Shown piece by piece: positions 16,239-27,400 of a stretch of DNA of 64,000 bases; the first letter of the stretch is position 1, and each line of letters opens with the position of its first letter. This stretch comes from CALLCD01 sp039196965 (GTDB lineage: Bacteria; Pseudomonadota; Alphaproteobacteria; Caulobacterales; Hyphomonadaceae), in contig JBCCUK010000014.1 in the NCBI GenBank assembly GCA_039196965.1, positions 27,119 through 91,118 of the forward strand, written 5' to 3'. Made by a program: the position numbers and the translations under genes. The notes below the pieces were generated by a model. That model saw only the letters and a program-made list of their open reading frames with translations, ran no database searches and was not told the DNA's origin.

Positions 16239-17054
16239 TTAGCCGAACCTGCCAGTGATGTAGTCATGGGTGCGCCCCTCCGCAGGGTTGGTGAAGATAC
16301 GGCCTGTATCGTCCATCTCGACCAGCTTACCAAGATGAAAAAAGGCGGTCTGCTGGGACACGCGAGCGGCTTGTTGCAGAGAATGTGTAACAATAACAAT
16401 GCAATACCTGGCACGAAGCTCGTCGATCAATTCTTCAATTCGCGCCGTGGCGACCGGGTCAAGCGATGAACAGGGCTCATCCATCAGGATCATATCGGGG
16501 CTGACAGCAATCGCGCGGGCAATGCAGAGCCTCTGCTGCTGACCGCCGGACAGGCTGGTACCGGGTTCACTCAGCCGGTCTTTCACCTCGTCCCAAAGCC
16601 CTGCCCGCCGGAGACTTCTGTGCACAATCGCTTCAAGGGCCTCCTTGCCATCGGCAAGAGCATGAATGCGCGGCCCATAAGCTACATTGTCGAAAATCGA
16701 TTTCGGAAAGGGATTAGGGTTCTGGAAGACCATGCCGACGGACGCACGGAGCGCGACCGGATCGACATCTGCGCTGTTCACATTGACGCCGTTGATAATG
16801 ATCTCACCGCTCACCTGTGCATCGGGGATCGTATCATTCATGCGGTTGAGACACCGCAAAAAGCTGGATTTGCCGCAGCCGGAAGGCCCGATGAGCGCCG
16901 TCACGGCCCGGTCCGGAATATTCAATGAGACATCTTTCAGCCCGACGCGGTCACCATACATCACTGACACGTTGTGGCAGCGCACCTTTACAGACTCAGC
17001 ATCTTTTGCCGCCGAAGGGGACCATTCGGACAGGTTGTCATCAGCAGCAGCCAT
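16239..17054 (-). CDS. pstB: Phosphate ABC transporter ATP-binding protein PstB
   Basis: ATPase of the high-affinity phosphate importer. Seen: Walker A GPSGCGKSSFLRCLNRMND near residue 55, Q-loop in VFQNPNPFP, the ABC signature LSGGQQQRLCIARAIA, Walker B ILMDEPCSSLD and the switch His in IVIVTHSLQQA. The N-terminal 22 residues before KVRCHNVSVMYGD are variable. The ATG at 17054 overlaps the pstA stop by one base (TAATG), so the two are translationally coupled. Confidence 0.98.
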   Translation of the reverse strand: MAAADDNLSEWSPSAAKDAESVKVRCHNVSVMYGDRVGLKDVSLNIPDRAVTALIGPSGCGKSSFLRCLNRMNDTIPDAQVSGEIIINGVNVNSADVDPVALRASVGMVFQNPNPFPKSIFDNVAYGPRIHALADGKEALEAIVHRSLRRAGLWDEVKDRLSEPGTSLSGGQQQRLCIARAIAVSPDMILMDEPCSSLDPVATARIEELIDELRARYCIVIVTHSLQQAARVSQQTAFFHLGKLVEMDDTGRIFTNPAEGRTHDYITGRFG

Positions 17055-18634
17055 TATCGTCGCTCATATCTCTGCCGGAGATAGCTCGCCAGCACATTCA
17101 TCAACACCAGGATGATCAGCAGTACCACAATCGTCGCCGCGGTGAGAGGCTCCCAGGCTCGCTCCGCGCCAGTCGACCATTTATAGATGAGGACGGGCAA
17201 GGTGGTGGCCTCGTCGCCAACTCCGCTTGGCACCTCGCCGATGAAAACCACCATGCCAATGAGCAAGAGGGGAGCCGTCTCGCCGAGCGACCGGGCAAGG
17301 CCGAGGATGACACCGGTAATAATACCAGGCGCGGCAACAGGCAAAACATGATCGATAACCATCTGCATCGGCGAGGCTCCAAGGCTGAGAGCCGCTGTGC
17401 GAATGTCCTGTGACACGGCGTTTAACGCGGCCCGTGACGCAATGATCACAGTCGGCAGAGTAAGCAATGCCAGCACAAGCCCGCCAACAATCGGGGCGGA
17501 GCGCGGCAAACCGAAAAAGTTCAATAGAACAGCCGCCCCGAGCAATCCGAAAACAATCGACGGCACAGCCGCCAAATTATTGATGTTCACTTCTATGAAA
17601 GTCGTCAGACGGTTTCTGGGAGCAAACTCTTCCAGCCAGATCGCCGCCATAATACCTATAGGGACGGATATCAGGGCTGTAACAATTAGGGTCAGAAATG
17701 ATCCGACAAGGGCGGCAAGTATGCCCGCAAGCTCTGGATATGTACTGTCACCTGAACTCAGAAATCGGAGGTTCAATGCTGGTCGGATGACACCGGCCCG
17801 TTTCAGATAGTTCACCTCTGCGATTTGTTGATCAAGAATAGCTCGCTGCACTTCCGGTGTCCAAACGACCCTGTAGTCGATACGGTCGGGCTCCGGCACA
17901 ATATCGCCGACGCGCTTTTCCAGGATCAATTGGTCATCAGCAACGGAGATCACCTGAAAAATCGCATTATCCGTTTCCACGAATATGCTGGGCAGGTCTG
18001 CCCTCTTTCTATTCATTGCCGTTTTAATATCCCGCGGCATCTCCCTAAATCCAACGGAATATAAATCACCTGACGCCCTGCCCGCCGCAGAAGGTTTCAT
18101 CTCAGAGAACATACTCGCCTGGCTGAGAGACCCAAAACTCTCATCGGCAATTTGACCTTTGAGATATTGATCGAAGACGGATGAAATAGGGATCCTATAT
18201 TGCCGACTTACACCGAGAAGGTTAGGAGATTCAGCCGTTGCCTCGGCAATGCTGGCAACCGCAAGCGGCGCGAACAACTCGATATGATTGCTATCCGACA
18301 GAAGCGGCTCGCCGAGGACAGAATGAACCTCTTCCAGAACAAGTGTGTTGAACCCTTCCATATTATTGCCGATGTCGCTGACATTTGACGCGCTCTCGGG
18401 CAGCAGCCTTTCCAATGTCGGCGTAAGCACAACGAAAAGTTGATACTGGGTCAGAGCTCTTAAAGAAATAGATACGACACTGAGAATTATCACCGCCAGA
18501 AAAGCGATTGAAAGCCCGACACAGGAGATAGCCAGTCCCTTTAAAACGCGGTCTACGATCCGCCGTGTTCGAACTACACGAACGCCTGAAAGAGCACCGG
18601 TATGGCTCATATTTATTTCTTTCGGATCAGCCAT
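17054..18634 (-). CDS. pstA: Phosphate ABC transporter permease PstA
   Basis: Membrane subunit of the phosphate importer. At 526 residues it is much longer than the E. coli protein because of an N-terminal domain typical of alphaproteobacterial PstA: one TM near residue 35-60 followed by a roughly 220-residue periplasmic region. The permease core (about 300-526) has five to six TM helices and the EAA-type loop AALSLGASPMQMVIDHVLPVA followed by GIITGVILGLARSLGETAPL. Its start overlaps the end of pstC by eight bases. Confidence 0.96.
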   Translation of the reverse strand: MADPKEINMSHTGALSGVRVVRTRRIVDRVLKGLAISCVGLSIAFLAVIILSVVSISLRALTQYQLFVVLTPTLERLLPESASNVSDIGNNMEGFNTLVLEEVHSVLGEPLLSDSNHIELFAPLAVASIAEATAESPNLLGVSRQYRIPISSVFDQYLKGQIADESFGSLSQASMFSEMKPSAAGRASGDLYSVGFREMPRDIKTAMNRKRADLPSIFVETDNAIFQVISVADDQLILEKRVGDIVPEPDRIDYRVVWTPEVQRAILDQQIAEVNYLKRAGVIRPALNLRFLSSGDSTYPELAGILAALVGSFLTLIVTALISVPIGIMAAIWLEEFAPRNRLTTFIEVNINNLAAVPSIVFGLLGAAVLLNFFGLPRSAPIVGGLVLALLTLPTVIIASRAALNAVSQDIRTAALSLGASPMQMVIDHVLPVAAPGIITGVILGLARSLGETAPLLLIGMVVFIGEVPSGVGDEATTLPVLIYKWSTGAERAWEPLTAATIVVLLIILVLMNVLASYLRQRYERR

Positions 18635-20009
18635 AGGCAGTTCTGTATTGCCGGACCACTCTGAGCGCGATCAGATTGAAAATCACCGTTACCAGAAAGA
18701 GAACACCGCCGAGTGCGAAAGCGGAGAGGGTGCGGGGACTGTCAAAAGCACTATCACCTATCAGCAGGCTCACGATCTGTGCGGTCACAGTGGTCATATC
18801 ACTTGTGGCGTCGAGTGTGATTTGTGCGCGCTGGCCAGCCGCCATGACAACAATCATGGTTTCCCCGACAGCGCGGGATACTCCGAGCAGGAGGGCAGCG
18901 AATATGCCGGGCCTCGCCGCCGGAAGAACAATCCGCAAAATCATTTCGGCTCTCGTGGAGCCCAGCGCCAGCGCGCCTTCACGATACTCATCGGGCACGG
19001 ACCGGAGCACGCCGTCGGTTACCGAAGATACAAAGGGAATAATCATGATCCCCATAACAAGCCCGGCGGCAAGGGCGCTATTCGGCTGGGCGGCGAGGAA
19101 GCCATCCGGCACCCAGGTAAGCTGGTTCACGGATCTTGCCAGTGATCGAATGATGGGTGCCACGAGCAAAATTGCAAAAAATCCGTACACAACTGTTGGG
19201 ATACCGGCGAGCACTTCCATTGCCGGTTTTGCGACCCGCCGAAAAGACGGTGAGGCATACTCTGAGAGATAGATAGCGGACAGAATGCCGATAGGTGCCG
19301 CCACTGCCATGGCAATAATAGCAATGCCGATGGTTCCGAAGAAAAGCGGTATGGCCCCGAAATCCTGATTGTTTGATGGGTTCCAACTGGTCCCAAACAG
19401 GAAGTCCAGAGGATTTACAAAAGCAAAGAAGCGAACGCCCTGGAAGACCAGTGAGGCCAGTATCCCGATGGTGATCAGAACAGCCACGGCCGCGCTGGCA
19501 AAAAAGATCATCCGGAGGGTTGTCTCCAGATAATCTCTTATAGGTGCATCAACTGTCTGAAATCGCGAGGCAAACCAATATCCCGCAAGGCCCATTGCCA
19601 CTATGGAGCCGCCACCAACTAACCGGACTTGTCCCATCAGAGCGACAATCCGCCAGCGGGCCGCATCGTCAAATGGATCGGACAATTGGACATCGGATTG
19701 TCCCGTAAGGTACCACAACTGCTCCAAATACTGATCAAGTTGAACGGTTGGAAGCGCCAATAGTCTTTCCGGCAATTCCGAAACGAGCGCGCCGCGCACA
19801 ATCGGACCGTCAACGCTAGCCAGCACAGCGAGGCCAAGAAACATCGGCAAACATGTTGCCATAAGGATGAATATGCCATGCAGCCCTTCGGAAGAGCGCA
19901 ATGCCTTGCCGCTCTGGAATTTCAGAAAGAGTGCCTGTACTCGACCGGCAGTATAGGATGCCATGCCGGCTGCCGCCAGAAGCACGAAAGCGTACCAGGC
20001 AAATGGCAT
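18627..20009 (-). CDS. pstC: Phosphate ABC transporter permease PstC
   Basis: Partner permease of PstA, 460 residues, also with an extended alphaproteobacterial N-terminal domain (TM at about 5-25 and 45-65, then a soluble stretch). The core shows SIYLSEYASPSFRRVAKPAM, the coupling loop ALALGSTRAEMILRIVLPAA and LLGVSRAVGETMIVVMAAGQ. The ATG at 20009 has only a weak ribosome binding site. A strong AGGAGGGTG lies at 20042-20050 and the frame stays open to it (residues VIGWLLERFGL before the Met), but no standard start codon is in frame there, so the true start is uncertain. No pstS gene is found in the cluster. Confidence 0.94.
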   Translation of the reverse strand: MPFAWYAFVLLAAAGMASYTAGRVQALFLKFQSGKALRSSEGLHGIFILMATCLPMFLGLAVLASVDGPIVRGALVSELPERLLALPTVQLDQYLEQLWYLTGQSDVQLSDPFDDAARWRIVALMGQVRLVGGGSIVAMGLAGYWFASRFQTVDAPIRDYLETTLRMIFFASAAVAVLITIGILASLVFQGVRFFAFVNPLDFLFGTSWNPSNNQDFGAIPLFFGTIGIAIIAMAVAAPIGILSAIYLSEYASPSFRRVAKPAMEVLAGIPTVVYGFFAILLVAPIIRSLARSVNQLTWVPDGFLAAQPNSALAAGLVMGIMIIPFVSSVTDGVLRSVPDEYREGALALGSTRAEMILRIVLPAARPGIFAALLLGVSRAVGETMIVVMAAGQRAQITLDATSDMTTVTAQIVSLLIGDSAFDSPRTLSAFALGGVLFLVTVIFNLIALRVVRQYRTAYG

Positions 20010-20098
20010 GAGTCCAAAACGTTCAAGGAGCCAGCCGATAACACCCTCCTAATGGATCTAGTCTAGGCAAATATATTAACGGCGATGTGACATATGTC

Positions 20099-21490
20099 TC
20101 AGTTGCTTGCCGGCGGCTCATCTATTGCCGGCAACCAAACGGAAAACGCCGTACCCTCCTCGATCTGACTCTCCACAGCAAACCCTCCGCGATGGTGGGC
20201 CATGATGTGCTTTACGATTGCAAGACCAAGCCCCGTGCCTTCATCGGGACCTCCGCGACTTTCATCGACCCTGAAGAAACGCTCGCCAAGGCGCGGCAGG
20301 AAGGCGGCATCAATTCCAGCGCCCTCATCCCTGACCCGGAACCATGCGGCGGCGCGGGAAGCACCGCCAATCGTTTCCGGTGCCGCCAACAGCGTCGATC
20401 GCGCCGCCTCCGGCCATCCGCGGGACGCATAAGCTTCCGCCGCATCGAGGTCTCGCGATCTCCCCATGGAAACTGTAATGACCGTGTTCGCCGGCGAATA
20501 CTTGATCGCGTTGCCGACAAGATTGTGGACCACCTGTTTCAACTCACCCTCCGATGCGATGAGCGGAACCGGCGCTTCCGGAAAATCGAATTTGATTTCC
20601 TGGGATTTCATCCGTGCGATGTGAACAAGCGATTCAGCCGCCTCGCGGACAATTGTCAGGAAATCCACTTTGGTTGTTGGTGCCTGATGCTCGCCGAGTT
20701 CGATGCGGGAAAGCGACAGGAGATCCGTTATCAGATCTTTCATATGCGTCGTCTGGTCGGCCATGATTTGAATGAATTTCGGCCACGCGTCCGGATCGTC
20801 GCGGGCAGGCCCCTGCATGGTTTCAAGGAATCCTGAGATCGATGTGAGCGGGGTACGCAGTTCGTGGCTGGCATTGGCAAGAAAGTCTGCCCTCGCCTTC
20901 TCTGCCCGTCTTACAGGTGCCTGATCCGTCAGAACAATCAGTGCGGAGCGCTCACCGGCCGCGTCGTCGCCAAGTGCGGTTATGGTGACGAGCCAAGTCT
21001 GGCTCGGATCCCTGGACGGTACAAGTTCGCATGCCGCCGCCCCCCCGGCATTCAACACGCGGTCAATATGAGCCAGGAGCTCTGGATTTCGGAGGGACCC
21101 GGCGGAAAGCCCTATCCGGACGTCGGGCAAACTGAAGATCTGCCCGGCCACTTGATTGTAGGCGACAAGCTGGGCTCCGGCATCGACGATCAGCGCCGGC
21201 TGATTCAGGGCATCGACGAGACTTTGTTGAACCCGGCGGATCGCATCGGCATTCGATTGCTTCACAACAATCTTTGTTTTCGGTTCTGCCACTCGAGCAT
21301 TTGCGAGGATACCGATATGATAAGCAAAGGCTCCCCCGGCCAGCAAAAGCGACGCCGATACACCTTCCAATATGCCGAGGACACCAGTCGCCGTTAACGC
21401 GAACAGCAATGCCAACCCGCCCGTAGACAGGATTATGATATCCTGCCGACGCAGTCGTCCTATATCTCTGGAGTTAGGCTTTGAGACCAT
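20099..21490 (-). CDS. phoR: Phosphate regulon sensor histidine kinase PhoR
   Basis: Membrane-bound kinase for PhoB. Two TM helices (about residues 17-38 and 42-62) have almost no periplasmic loop, as expected for PhoR, which senses via PstSCAB-PhoU. A PAS domain covers about 85-190. The H-box is FLANASHELRTPLTSISGF with phospho-accepting His209, and the ATPase domain shows the N-box VHNLVGNAIKYSP, the G1 box VRDEGAGID, the F-box ERFFRVDESR and the G2 box GTGLGLAIVKHI. First gene of the phoR-pstCAB-phoU-phoB cluster, 89 bases before pstC. Confidence 0.95.
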   Translation of the reverse strand: MVSKPNSRDIGRLRRQDIIILSTGGLALLFALTATGVLGILEGVSASLLLAGGAFAYHIGILANARVAEPKTKIVVKQSNADAIRRVQQSLVDALNQPALIVDAGAQLVAYNQVAGQIFSLPDVRIGLSAGSLRNPELLAHIDRVLNAGGAAACELVPSRDPSQTWLVTITALGDDAAGERSALIVLTDQAPVRRAEKARADFLANASHELRTPLTSISGFLETMQGPARDDPDAWPKFIQIMADQTTHMKDLITDLLSLSRIELGEHQAPTTKVDFLTIVREAAESLVHIARMKSQEIKFDFPEAPVPLIASEGELKQVVHNLVGNAIKYSPANTVITVSMGRSRDLDAAEAYASRGWPEAARSTLLAAPETIGGASRAAAWFRVRDEGAGIDAAFLPRLGERFFRVDESRGGPDEGTGLGLAIVKHIMAHHRGGFAVESQIEEGTAFSVWLPAIDEPPASN

Positions 21491-21696
21491 ATCAGTTTCC
21501 GATCAAGCAGACCGGAAATTTGAATGCCTTCTGCCAAACCATTTGGAAAGGTTCATGCCCACAATGGAGGCAGACACATCGTGGAAGTGTGTTCAAACAG
21601 ACACAAAAATCTTCATTATTGAATTTCGATAATTATTCATTGACTTTCATATAGTAAACCATTAACTCCAGCATCATATTGAAGAGGCTCTAAACT

Positions 21697-23190
21697 GTGT
21701 TGCAACGTTCACTCCTATTTGCTGGCGCAATTGCGCTTTCGGGCTGCACAAGCCTAGAGAATGCGCTCTTGGGCGAGCCTGCAGATACAACGCCCAACCT
21801 GCCATCAACACCGGAAGGCTGGGCTCAAAAGTCAGATGTTGAAGCGGCGCAGTCAGAGAATTGGCTAGCCCAGTTTAATGATCCGGCACTGGTCGAGATT
21901 ATCGAAGAGGCTCTGACCGCGAATCCGAGAATTCTCGAAAGCGAGGCGCGCGTCCGCGTTGCCAAGCAGAACTCACGCGCTGTTTTTGGGCGGTCACTTC
22001 CGTCCGCCAACTATTCTTTCTCGAACGGCTATGCGACGCAATTTGCATCGACTGCGCTGGGTGGCGGCGTTGTCGTCGATGGACGATTCAACCAGCCGAC
22101 CTATGATCAGCGCGTCGACCTCCAGTGGGAACTTGATTTGTGGGGCCGCGTTCGAGCGAACAACCGCGCCGCCCGATCCGACTTTTTTGCAACTGAAGCG
22201 GATCTCGCGGCGGCCAGGCTTTCGCTCGGGGGCGAGGCAGCCGTCGCATGGATCGATTTGAACGCCGCACTTGAACAGGAACGCGTTGCCGAAGAGACCA
22301 TGGCGGCGCGCAAACGCGTTGTTGATCTGACCGAGCGACGTTTCGAGCGCGGCCTGTCCACAGCGCTTGATGTACGAACCGCCCGTACCGAGCTTGCCCA
22401 GGCCGATGCACAAATTGCTCTTCAGGGGCAAACACGGGAGAACGCAGCGCGGCGTCTCGAAGTCTTGCTTGGACGGTATCCTTCAACGGAGATCGAAGCG
22501 CCAGCCGAACTGCCTGTACTCGATGGGATCAGAACAATTTCAGATCCGACGGTGCTTCTATCAAGACGTCCGGATATTGCCGCCGCAGAGGCGCGGCTTG
22601 AAGCAGCCGGGTACAGGGCTGAAGTGGCAAGATTGGCAATGCTGCCATCATTTAATGCCACATCAACGATCTCAAACTCCTCGAGTATCGAGTTTGCCGA
22701 TATCCTCGATCCGGAACGGATCAGCGCCAACATCTTCGGTGCACTGACACAGAACATCTGGAATGGCGGGGCGCTGAAAGCCGACAAACGCGGAGCCTAT
22801 GCCCGTGTCGAAGAGCTTTCGGCGACCTATGCCAATGCTGTATTGACGGCCTGGAGAGAAGTGGAAGACGCCCTCGCGAATGATCGTTATCTTGCCATTC
22901 AGCTCGAGGCTCAGAAGCGCGCTCTGGAGGAAGCCAGATTGGCAGAGGACCTCGCGCTCCGCCAATATCAGAACGGCCTCGTCGACATATTCAATCTGCT
23001 CCAGTCACAGACAACCAGGCTGAATGCGGAATCCAGCTACATCAATGTCAGCGCTCAGAGAGTGACCAACCGCATCGACTACCACCTGGCACTCGGTGGG
23101 GGCGGGCCACTCGGGCCTGAAGCCGAAGACGAACAGATTATCAACGCGACCCAAAACAGTGCCCAGTCCAGTGAGAGCAAAGCGCCATGA
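21697..23190 (+). CDS. RND efflux outer-membrane lipoprotein (NodT/OprM family)
   Basis: Outer-membrane exit duct of a tripartite efflux pump. The lipobox ALSGC places the acylated Cys at residue 17, and the rest is two outer-membrane-efflux-protein repeats: the helical DPALVEIIEEALTANPRILE and VEDALANDRYLAIQLEAQ stretches, plus RRPDIAAAEARLEAAGYR, a hallmark of the NodT subfamily. Start is GTG at 21697, with GAAGAGG nine bases upstream. The stop overlaps the next start (ATGA), giving a coupled operon in the unusual order outer-membrane protein, adaptor, pump. Confidence 0.95.
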   Translation: MLQRSLLFAGAIALSGCTSLENALLGEPADTTPNLPSTPEGWAQKSDVEAAQSENWLAQFNDPALVEIIEEALTANPRILESEARVRVAKQNSRAVFGRSLPSANYSFSNGYATQFASTALGGGVVVDGRFNQPTYDQRVDLQWELDLWGRVRANNRAARSDFFATEADLAAARLSLGGEAAVAWIDLNAALEQERVAEETMAARKRVVDLTERRFERGLSTALDVRTARTELAQADAQIALQGQTRENAARRLEVLLGRYPSTEIEAPAELPVLDGIRTISDPTVLLSRRPDIAAAEARLEAAGYRAEVARLAMLPSFNATSTISNSSSIEFADILDPERISANIFGALTQNIWNGGALKADKRGAYARVEELSATYANAVLTAWREVEDALANDRYLAIQLEAQKRALEEARLAEDLALRQYQNGLVDIFNLLQSQTTRLNAESSYINVSAQRVTNRIDYHLALGGGGPLGPEAEDEQIINATQNSAQSSESKAP

Positions 23191-24470
23191 ATCGTTTCCT
23201 AGCATTTCTTCTGCCGGTCATAATTGTTGCCGTTCTCGGCTTCGGTGGAACCGCAGCGCTGGACGCGCTGAAACCTGAACCGGAAACTGCGAGCGAGCCG
23301 CCCCAGGCATTGTCAGTTTTTGCAGAGCGGGCAGAAAAGCGGGATCTGAGCTTGATTGTCGAGGCGCAGGGCGAAGTGCGCCCTCGCAGCGAAATCGATG
23401 TGACACCGCAGGTCCAGGGACGGATCGCCTTCGTGTCGGACAAGTTCTTGGATGGCGGTTTCGTATCCAAGGGTCAGGTGCTGATCCGCCTCGACGCTGC
23501 CGACTACGAACTTGGCGTTATCCGGGCCAAGGCGAGCGTTGCCACAGCGCAGCAGGCGCTCGCCCGCGAAGAGGCCGAGGCCGCCCTCGCCATTCGGGAC
23601 ATTGAGGACCTTGGTATTAACGAGACAAGTCCCCTTGCCCGCCGCGAACCGCAGCTTGCTGAAGCACAGGCGGCGCTGGACTCCGCCTACGCGCAGCTGA
23701 GCGATGCCAACCTTGCACTTGAGCGGACGGCCATTCGGTCACCATTCAACGGACGTGTTCGCCAACGCGGTGTGGATGTCGGGCAGTTCGTGTCCCCAGG
23801 CCAGTCACTCGGCCGCGTCTTCTCAACGAATATAGTGGAAGTCGCCCTTCCGCTGACGGATTCTCAACTGGGTCAGCTCAGCCTTCCACTGGCTTTCGCT
23901 GAAACGGCCGATCGGCCCGGACCGATCGTGACCTTTGAGGCAAACGTCGCCGGCAAGGCGCGCAACTGGCAGGGGCGCATCACACGAACCGCTGCTGCTG
24001 TAAACAGTCAATCACGTCTGATCAACGTATTCGGCGAAGTCGAAGACCCTTATGGCGAAGGTGCAGATGGCGATGCGCCTATGGCACCAGGCTTGTTTGT
24101 TACCGCCCAGATCAATGGCGATACTGTGGAGGACATTACATGGGCACCACGCGCGGCGCTGCACGGAAATAACAGACTCTACATCGGAAACCTCGAAGAA
24201 GGCATACTCTCCATCCGGACAATTGAGGTTGTGTATAGCGACGAAAGTGGAGTTTACTTCCGGGGTGGCGCTGAGCCGGGTGAACTGGCAATTGTCTCTC
24301 CTATACAAGCGGCCTTTGACGGCATGCGACTGCGGATAAGGGAACGCCTGCCCGACGGGACGATCGCCCCCTTTGTCGAACCGGTTGCCTATAGCGGTGG
24401 CGGGTCAGCAAATTCATCGACCACCCAGGCTAATCTCACGACAGCTGACGTGAATGGAGTGTCTCAATGA
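23187..24470 (+). CDS. RND efflux periplasmic adaptor (membrane fusion protein)
   Basis: Links the inner-membrane pump to the outer-membrane duct. The 427 residues start with a membrane anchor (FLAFLLPVIIVAVLGFGG), then a split lipoyl domain (GEVRPRSEIDVTPQVQGRI and later AIRSPFNGRVRQRGVDVGQF), a helical hairpin rich in Ala/Gln/Glu between them, and beta-barrel and membrane-proximal domains. No lipobox is present, so it is anchored by its TM helix. It overlaps the preceding and following genes by four bases each. Confidence 0.95.
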   Translation: MNRFLAFLLPVIIVAVLGFGGTAALDALKPEPETASEPPQALSVFAERAEKRDLSLIVEAQGEVRPRSEIDVTPQVQGRIAFVSDKFLDGGFVSKGQVLIRLDAADYELGVIRAKASVATAQQALAREEAEAALAIRDIEDLGINETSPLARREPQLAEAQAALDSAYAQLSDANLALERTAIRSPFNGRVRQRGVDVGQFVSPGQSLGRVFSTNIVEVALPLTDSQLGQLSLPLAFAETADRPGPIVTFEANVAGKARNWQGRITRTAAAVNSQSRLINVFGEVEDPYGEGADGDAPMAPGLFVTAQINGDTVEDITWAPRAALHGNNRLYIGNLEEGILSIRTIEVVYSDESGVYFRGGAEPGELAIVSPIQAAFDGMRLRIRERLPDGTIAPFVEPVAYSGGGSANSSTTQANLTTADVNGVSQ

Positions 24471-27400
24471 AAGGCATTGTTGCCTGGTTCGCGCGAAACG
24501 CCGTTGCTGCCAATCTGATCATGATTGTCGCCTTCGTTGGCGGAACGATGTCCTACCTGAACATGGAGCGGGAGTTCTTTCCAACAACCCTGGTGAACGG
24601 TGCTGCCGTGACCATGGTCTGGGATGGTGCCTCGCCTCAAGACATTGAAGAGCAATTGATGGCGCGGATAGAAGAGTCGATCGCCGATATCGATGGGCTC
24701 AAGCGGATTACCAGTGCTTCCGCGGAAGGTGGCGGAGAAGTCTTTATTGAGGCTGAGAACACCACGGATATGACCCGCTTCGTAAATGAAGTGGACCGCA
24801 GGGTGGATCAGATCGACAACTTCCCGGCAGGCGCGGAGCGCCCCCGCGTCCGCCAGCTTGAAGCTCAGAACTGGTTCTTCGGCATGGCCATTCACGGCGA
24901 TGTCGACAGGCGTACACTCAAGAGGTGGACCGAAAAGGTTCGCGATGACATCGCCTTATTGCCAGGCGGACAAAGGGCGGTGGTGCGCGGCGTGCTCGAC
25001 GAGGAAGTGGCGATCGAAGTCACGGAAAACAATCTACGCCGCTACAATCTGACCTTTGCCGATGTGGCAGACGCCGTTCGCAACACATCGATTAACTCCT
25101 CCGGTGGCCGGGTAAGGACAAGCACCGGGGATGTTAGTCTGCAGACGCGGCAGCTTGCCGACACCGCAGAAGAGTTCGGTAATATTATCATTTCGCAGAC
25201 AATTGATGGCGGCACGATCAGGATCAGCGATGTCGGATCAGTCATCGACGGCTTCGTCGATGAAAGCCTTGAAGCAACTTTCAATGGCGAGCCAACAGCG
25301 TTTGTCTTCGTTATCCAGCCTGAAGTGATGGACATCGTCAATTTCTCCGACGGCTTCCAGGATTACATCAAAAACTCCCACAAAGTGCTGCCGGAAGCGC
25401 TCTCAATAGACATATTGTGGACGGACGCAGATCCTTTTGAGGATCGCATGGATACAATCACCTCTTCAGCGCTGATCGGAGCGACGCTCGTTTTGCTGGT
25501 GCTGATCCTGTTCCTTCGCCCGATTGTGGCGTTCTGGGTCACCATCGGCATTATTACGGCATTCGCTGGTGGCACGATGCTCCTCCCCTTCTTCGGGGTG
25601 ACCTTCAATCTCCTGTCGCTCTTCGCGGTGCTTTTGGTGATTGGGGTAATTGTCGACGACGCCATTATTATCGGTGAGAATATTCACAAAGAGGTCGAAA
25701 CCGGTAGAAATTCAGGACTCAACGCCGCCATCGTCGGTGCTCAATCGGTCATGAAACCGGTGATATTCGGTGTTCTGACCACGATCATCGCGTTCCTGCC
25801 CTGGGCGTTTCTCTCGGGACCGGAAAAGAACTTCACTGAGCAAATCAGCTATGTGGTGATTGCGGCTCTGATCTTCTCACTGATCGAATGTCTGCTAATC
25901 CTGCCGGCACACCTCGCTCACATGAAGCCCCAGACCTATACCGGTTTCAGCGGCCGTTTGATCAAGGTTCAGAGGCGGATCGCCGACAGCCTGCTTTGGG
26001 TCGCCAATCATTTCTACAAGCCAATCCTCGAGGCAGCGATCCGGTTCCGCTATGCCACGATTACCCTGTTTATGGTGCTGTTTTATCTCGCCATGCAGCT
26101 CCTCTCGACCGGGATCGTGCCTTTCCGGCTGATGCCGCAGATCGAAGGCGACCTGGTGATTGTGAACATCAATATGCCTAATGGCACACCGGAAGAGCGT
26201 CTGCTTCAGGTGCGCGACCAATTCGAAGCCGGTGTGATCGAAGCGGCCGACGAGCTTGCACGTAAGTATCCCGGTCTACCGAATGGTTTTGTGATCGGAA
26301 GATCGGTAATTGCGAGCGGCACCCAGGTCGAAGCCTTCATTTCCATGGTACCGCCGGAAGAACGCCCGGAAACCGCGTCAGTAAAAGATGCATCCGACCT
26401 GATGCGGGAAAAGGTCGGACCGATACCTGATGCCGAGGACATTTCTTTTGATTTCACAATCAATGAAGAAGATACGCGTATTCAGTTTGCCTTGAACCAT
26501 CCGGACCTTGATCTGTTGCGGGAGGCCGCAGGGGCAGTCAAAGATGAGTTTGCGACCTATTCCACGCTGTACGATGTTGGGGATAATCTTACCTCCGCCG
26601 CCGAGGAGGTTCGTGTCACCCTAAAGCCAGGCGCACAATCACTCGGCCTCACAATGAGTGATGTGTCAGGCCAGATCCGCCAAGCCTATTATGGCATCGA
26701 AACCATGCGGTTGCCGCGCGACGGTGAGGATGCCCTCGTGATTGTGCGACTATCCGAAGAAGACCGAAGCAATATCGACTCGCTGCGCAATCTTCGGATC
26801 AGGACATCAGACCGCCGGGAAATCCCGTTAACCCAGGTTGCAGACCTCGAATTTGCACCTGGTATAAATAGCATCATGCGGCGTGAGCGAATCCGATCCG
26901 TCACCGTCTTTGCAGAAGTTGTCGGCGATGCCCGTGGTCAGATCATTGAAGACATGAACCAGAATTTCTGGCCGCAATTCGAGGAACGGTTCCCGGGTGT
27001 CACGCGCGGAAATGTCGGAGACTTCGAACAACAGCAGGAATTCCTGGGAGAACTGGTCCAATTGGCCGGGATCGCACTCGGAGCTATGTATGTTATCCTG
27101 GCGATTGCATTCCGCTCCTATGCTCAGCCTTTCCTCTTGATGACGGCCATTCCGTTTGCCTTTGCCGGCGCAATTTATGGTCACCTCCTGTTCGGCGTGC
27201 CCCTCGCCCTCTTCTCAGTGTTCGGTATCGCTGCGGCAGCCGGGGTAGTTATCAATGACAACCTCGTACTCGTCGATTATGTGAATAAGCGACGAAGCGA
27301 AGGTGTGGGCGCGGTGCAGGCCCTCGTCGATGCCGGTGTCTCCCGGTTCCGGCCGATCCTTCTGACGTCTGTCACCACTTTTGTCGGCATTCTGCCACTT

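Noticed and set aside
20087..20836. 249-codon plus-strand ORF opposite phoR
   Set aside because: It is the antisense shadow of a clear histidine kinase; high G+C makes long antisense frames common and its translation shows no family motif.
21491..21696. Pho box upstream of phoR
   Set aside because: TTCAT repeats at 21643-21660 are spaced 10 bases and do not match the CTGTCAT-type half-sites, so the similarity is probably chance in AT-rich DNA.
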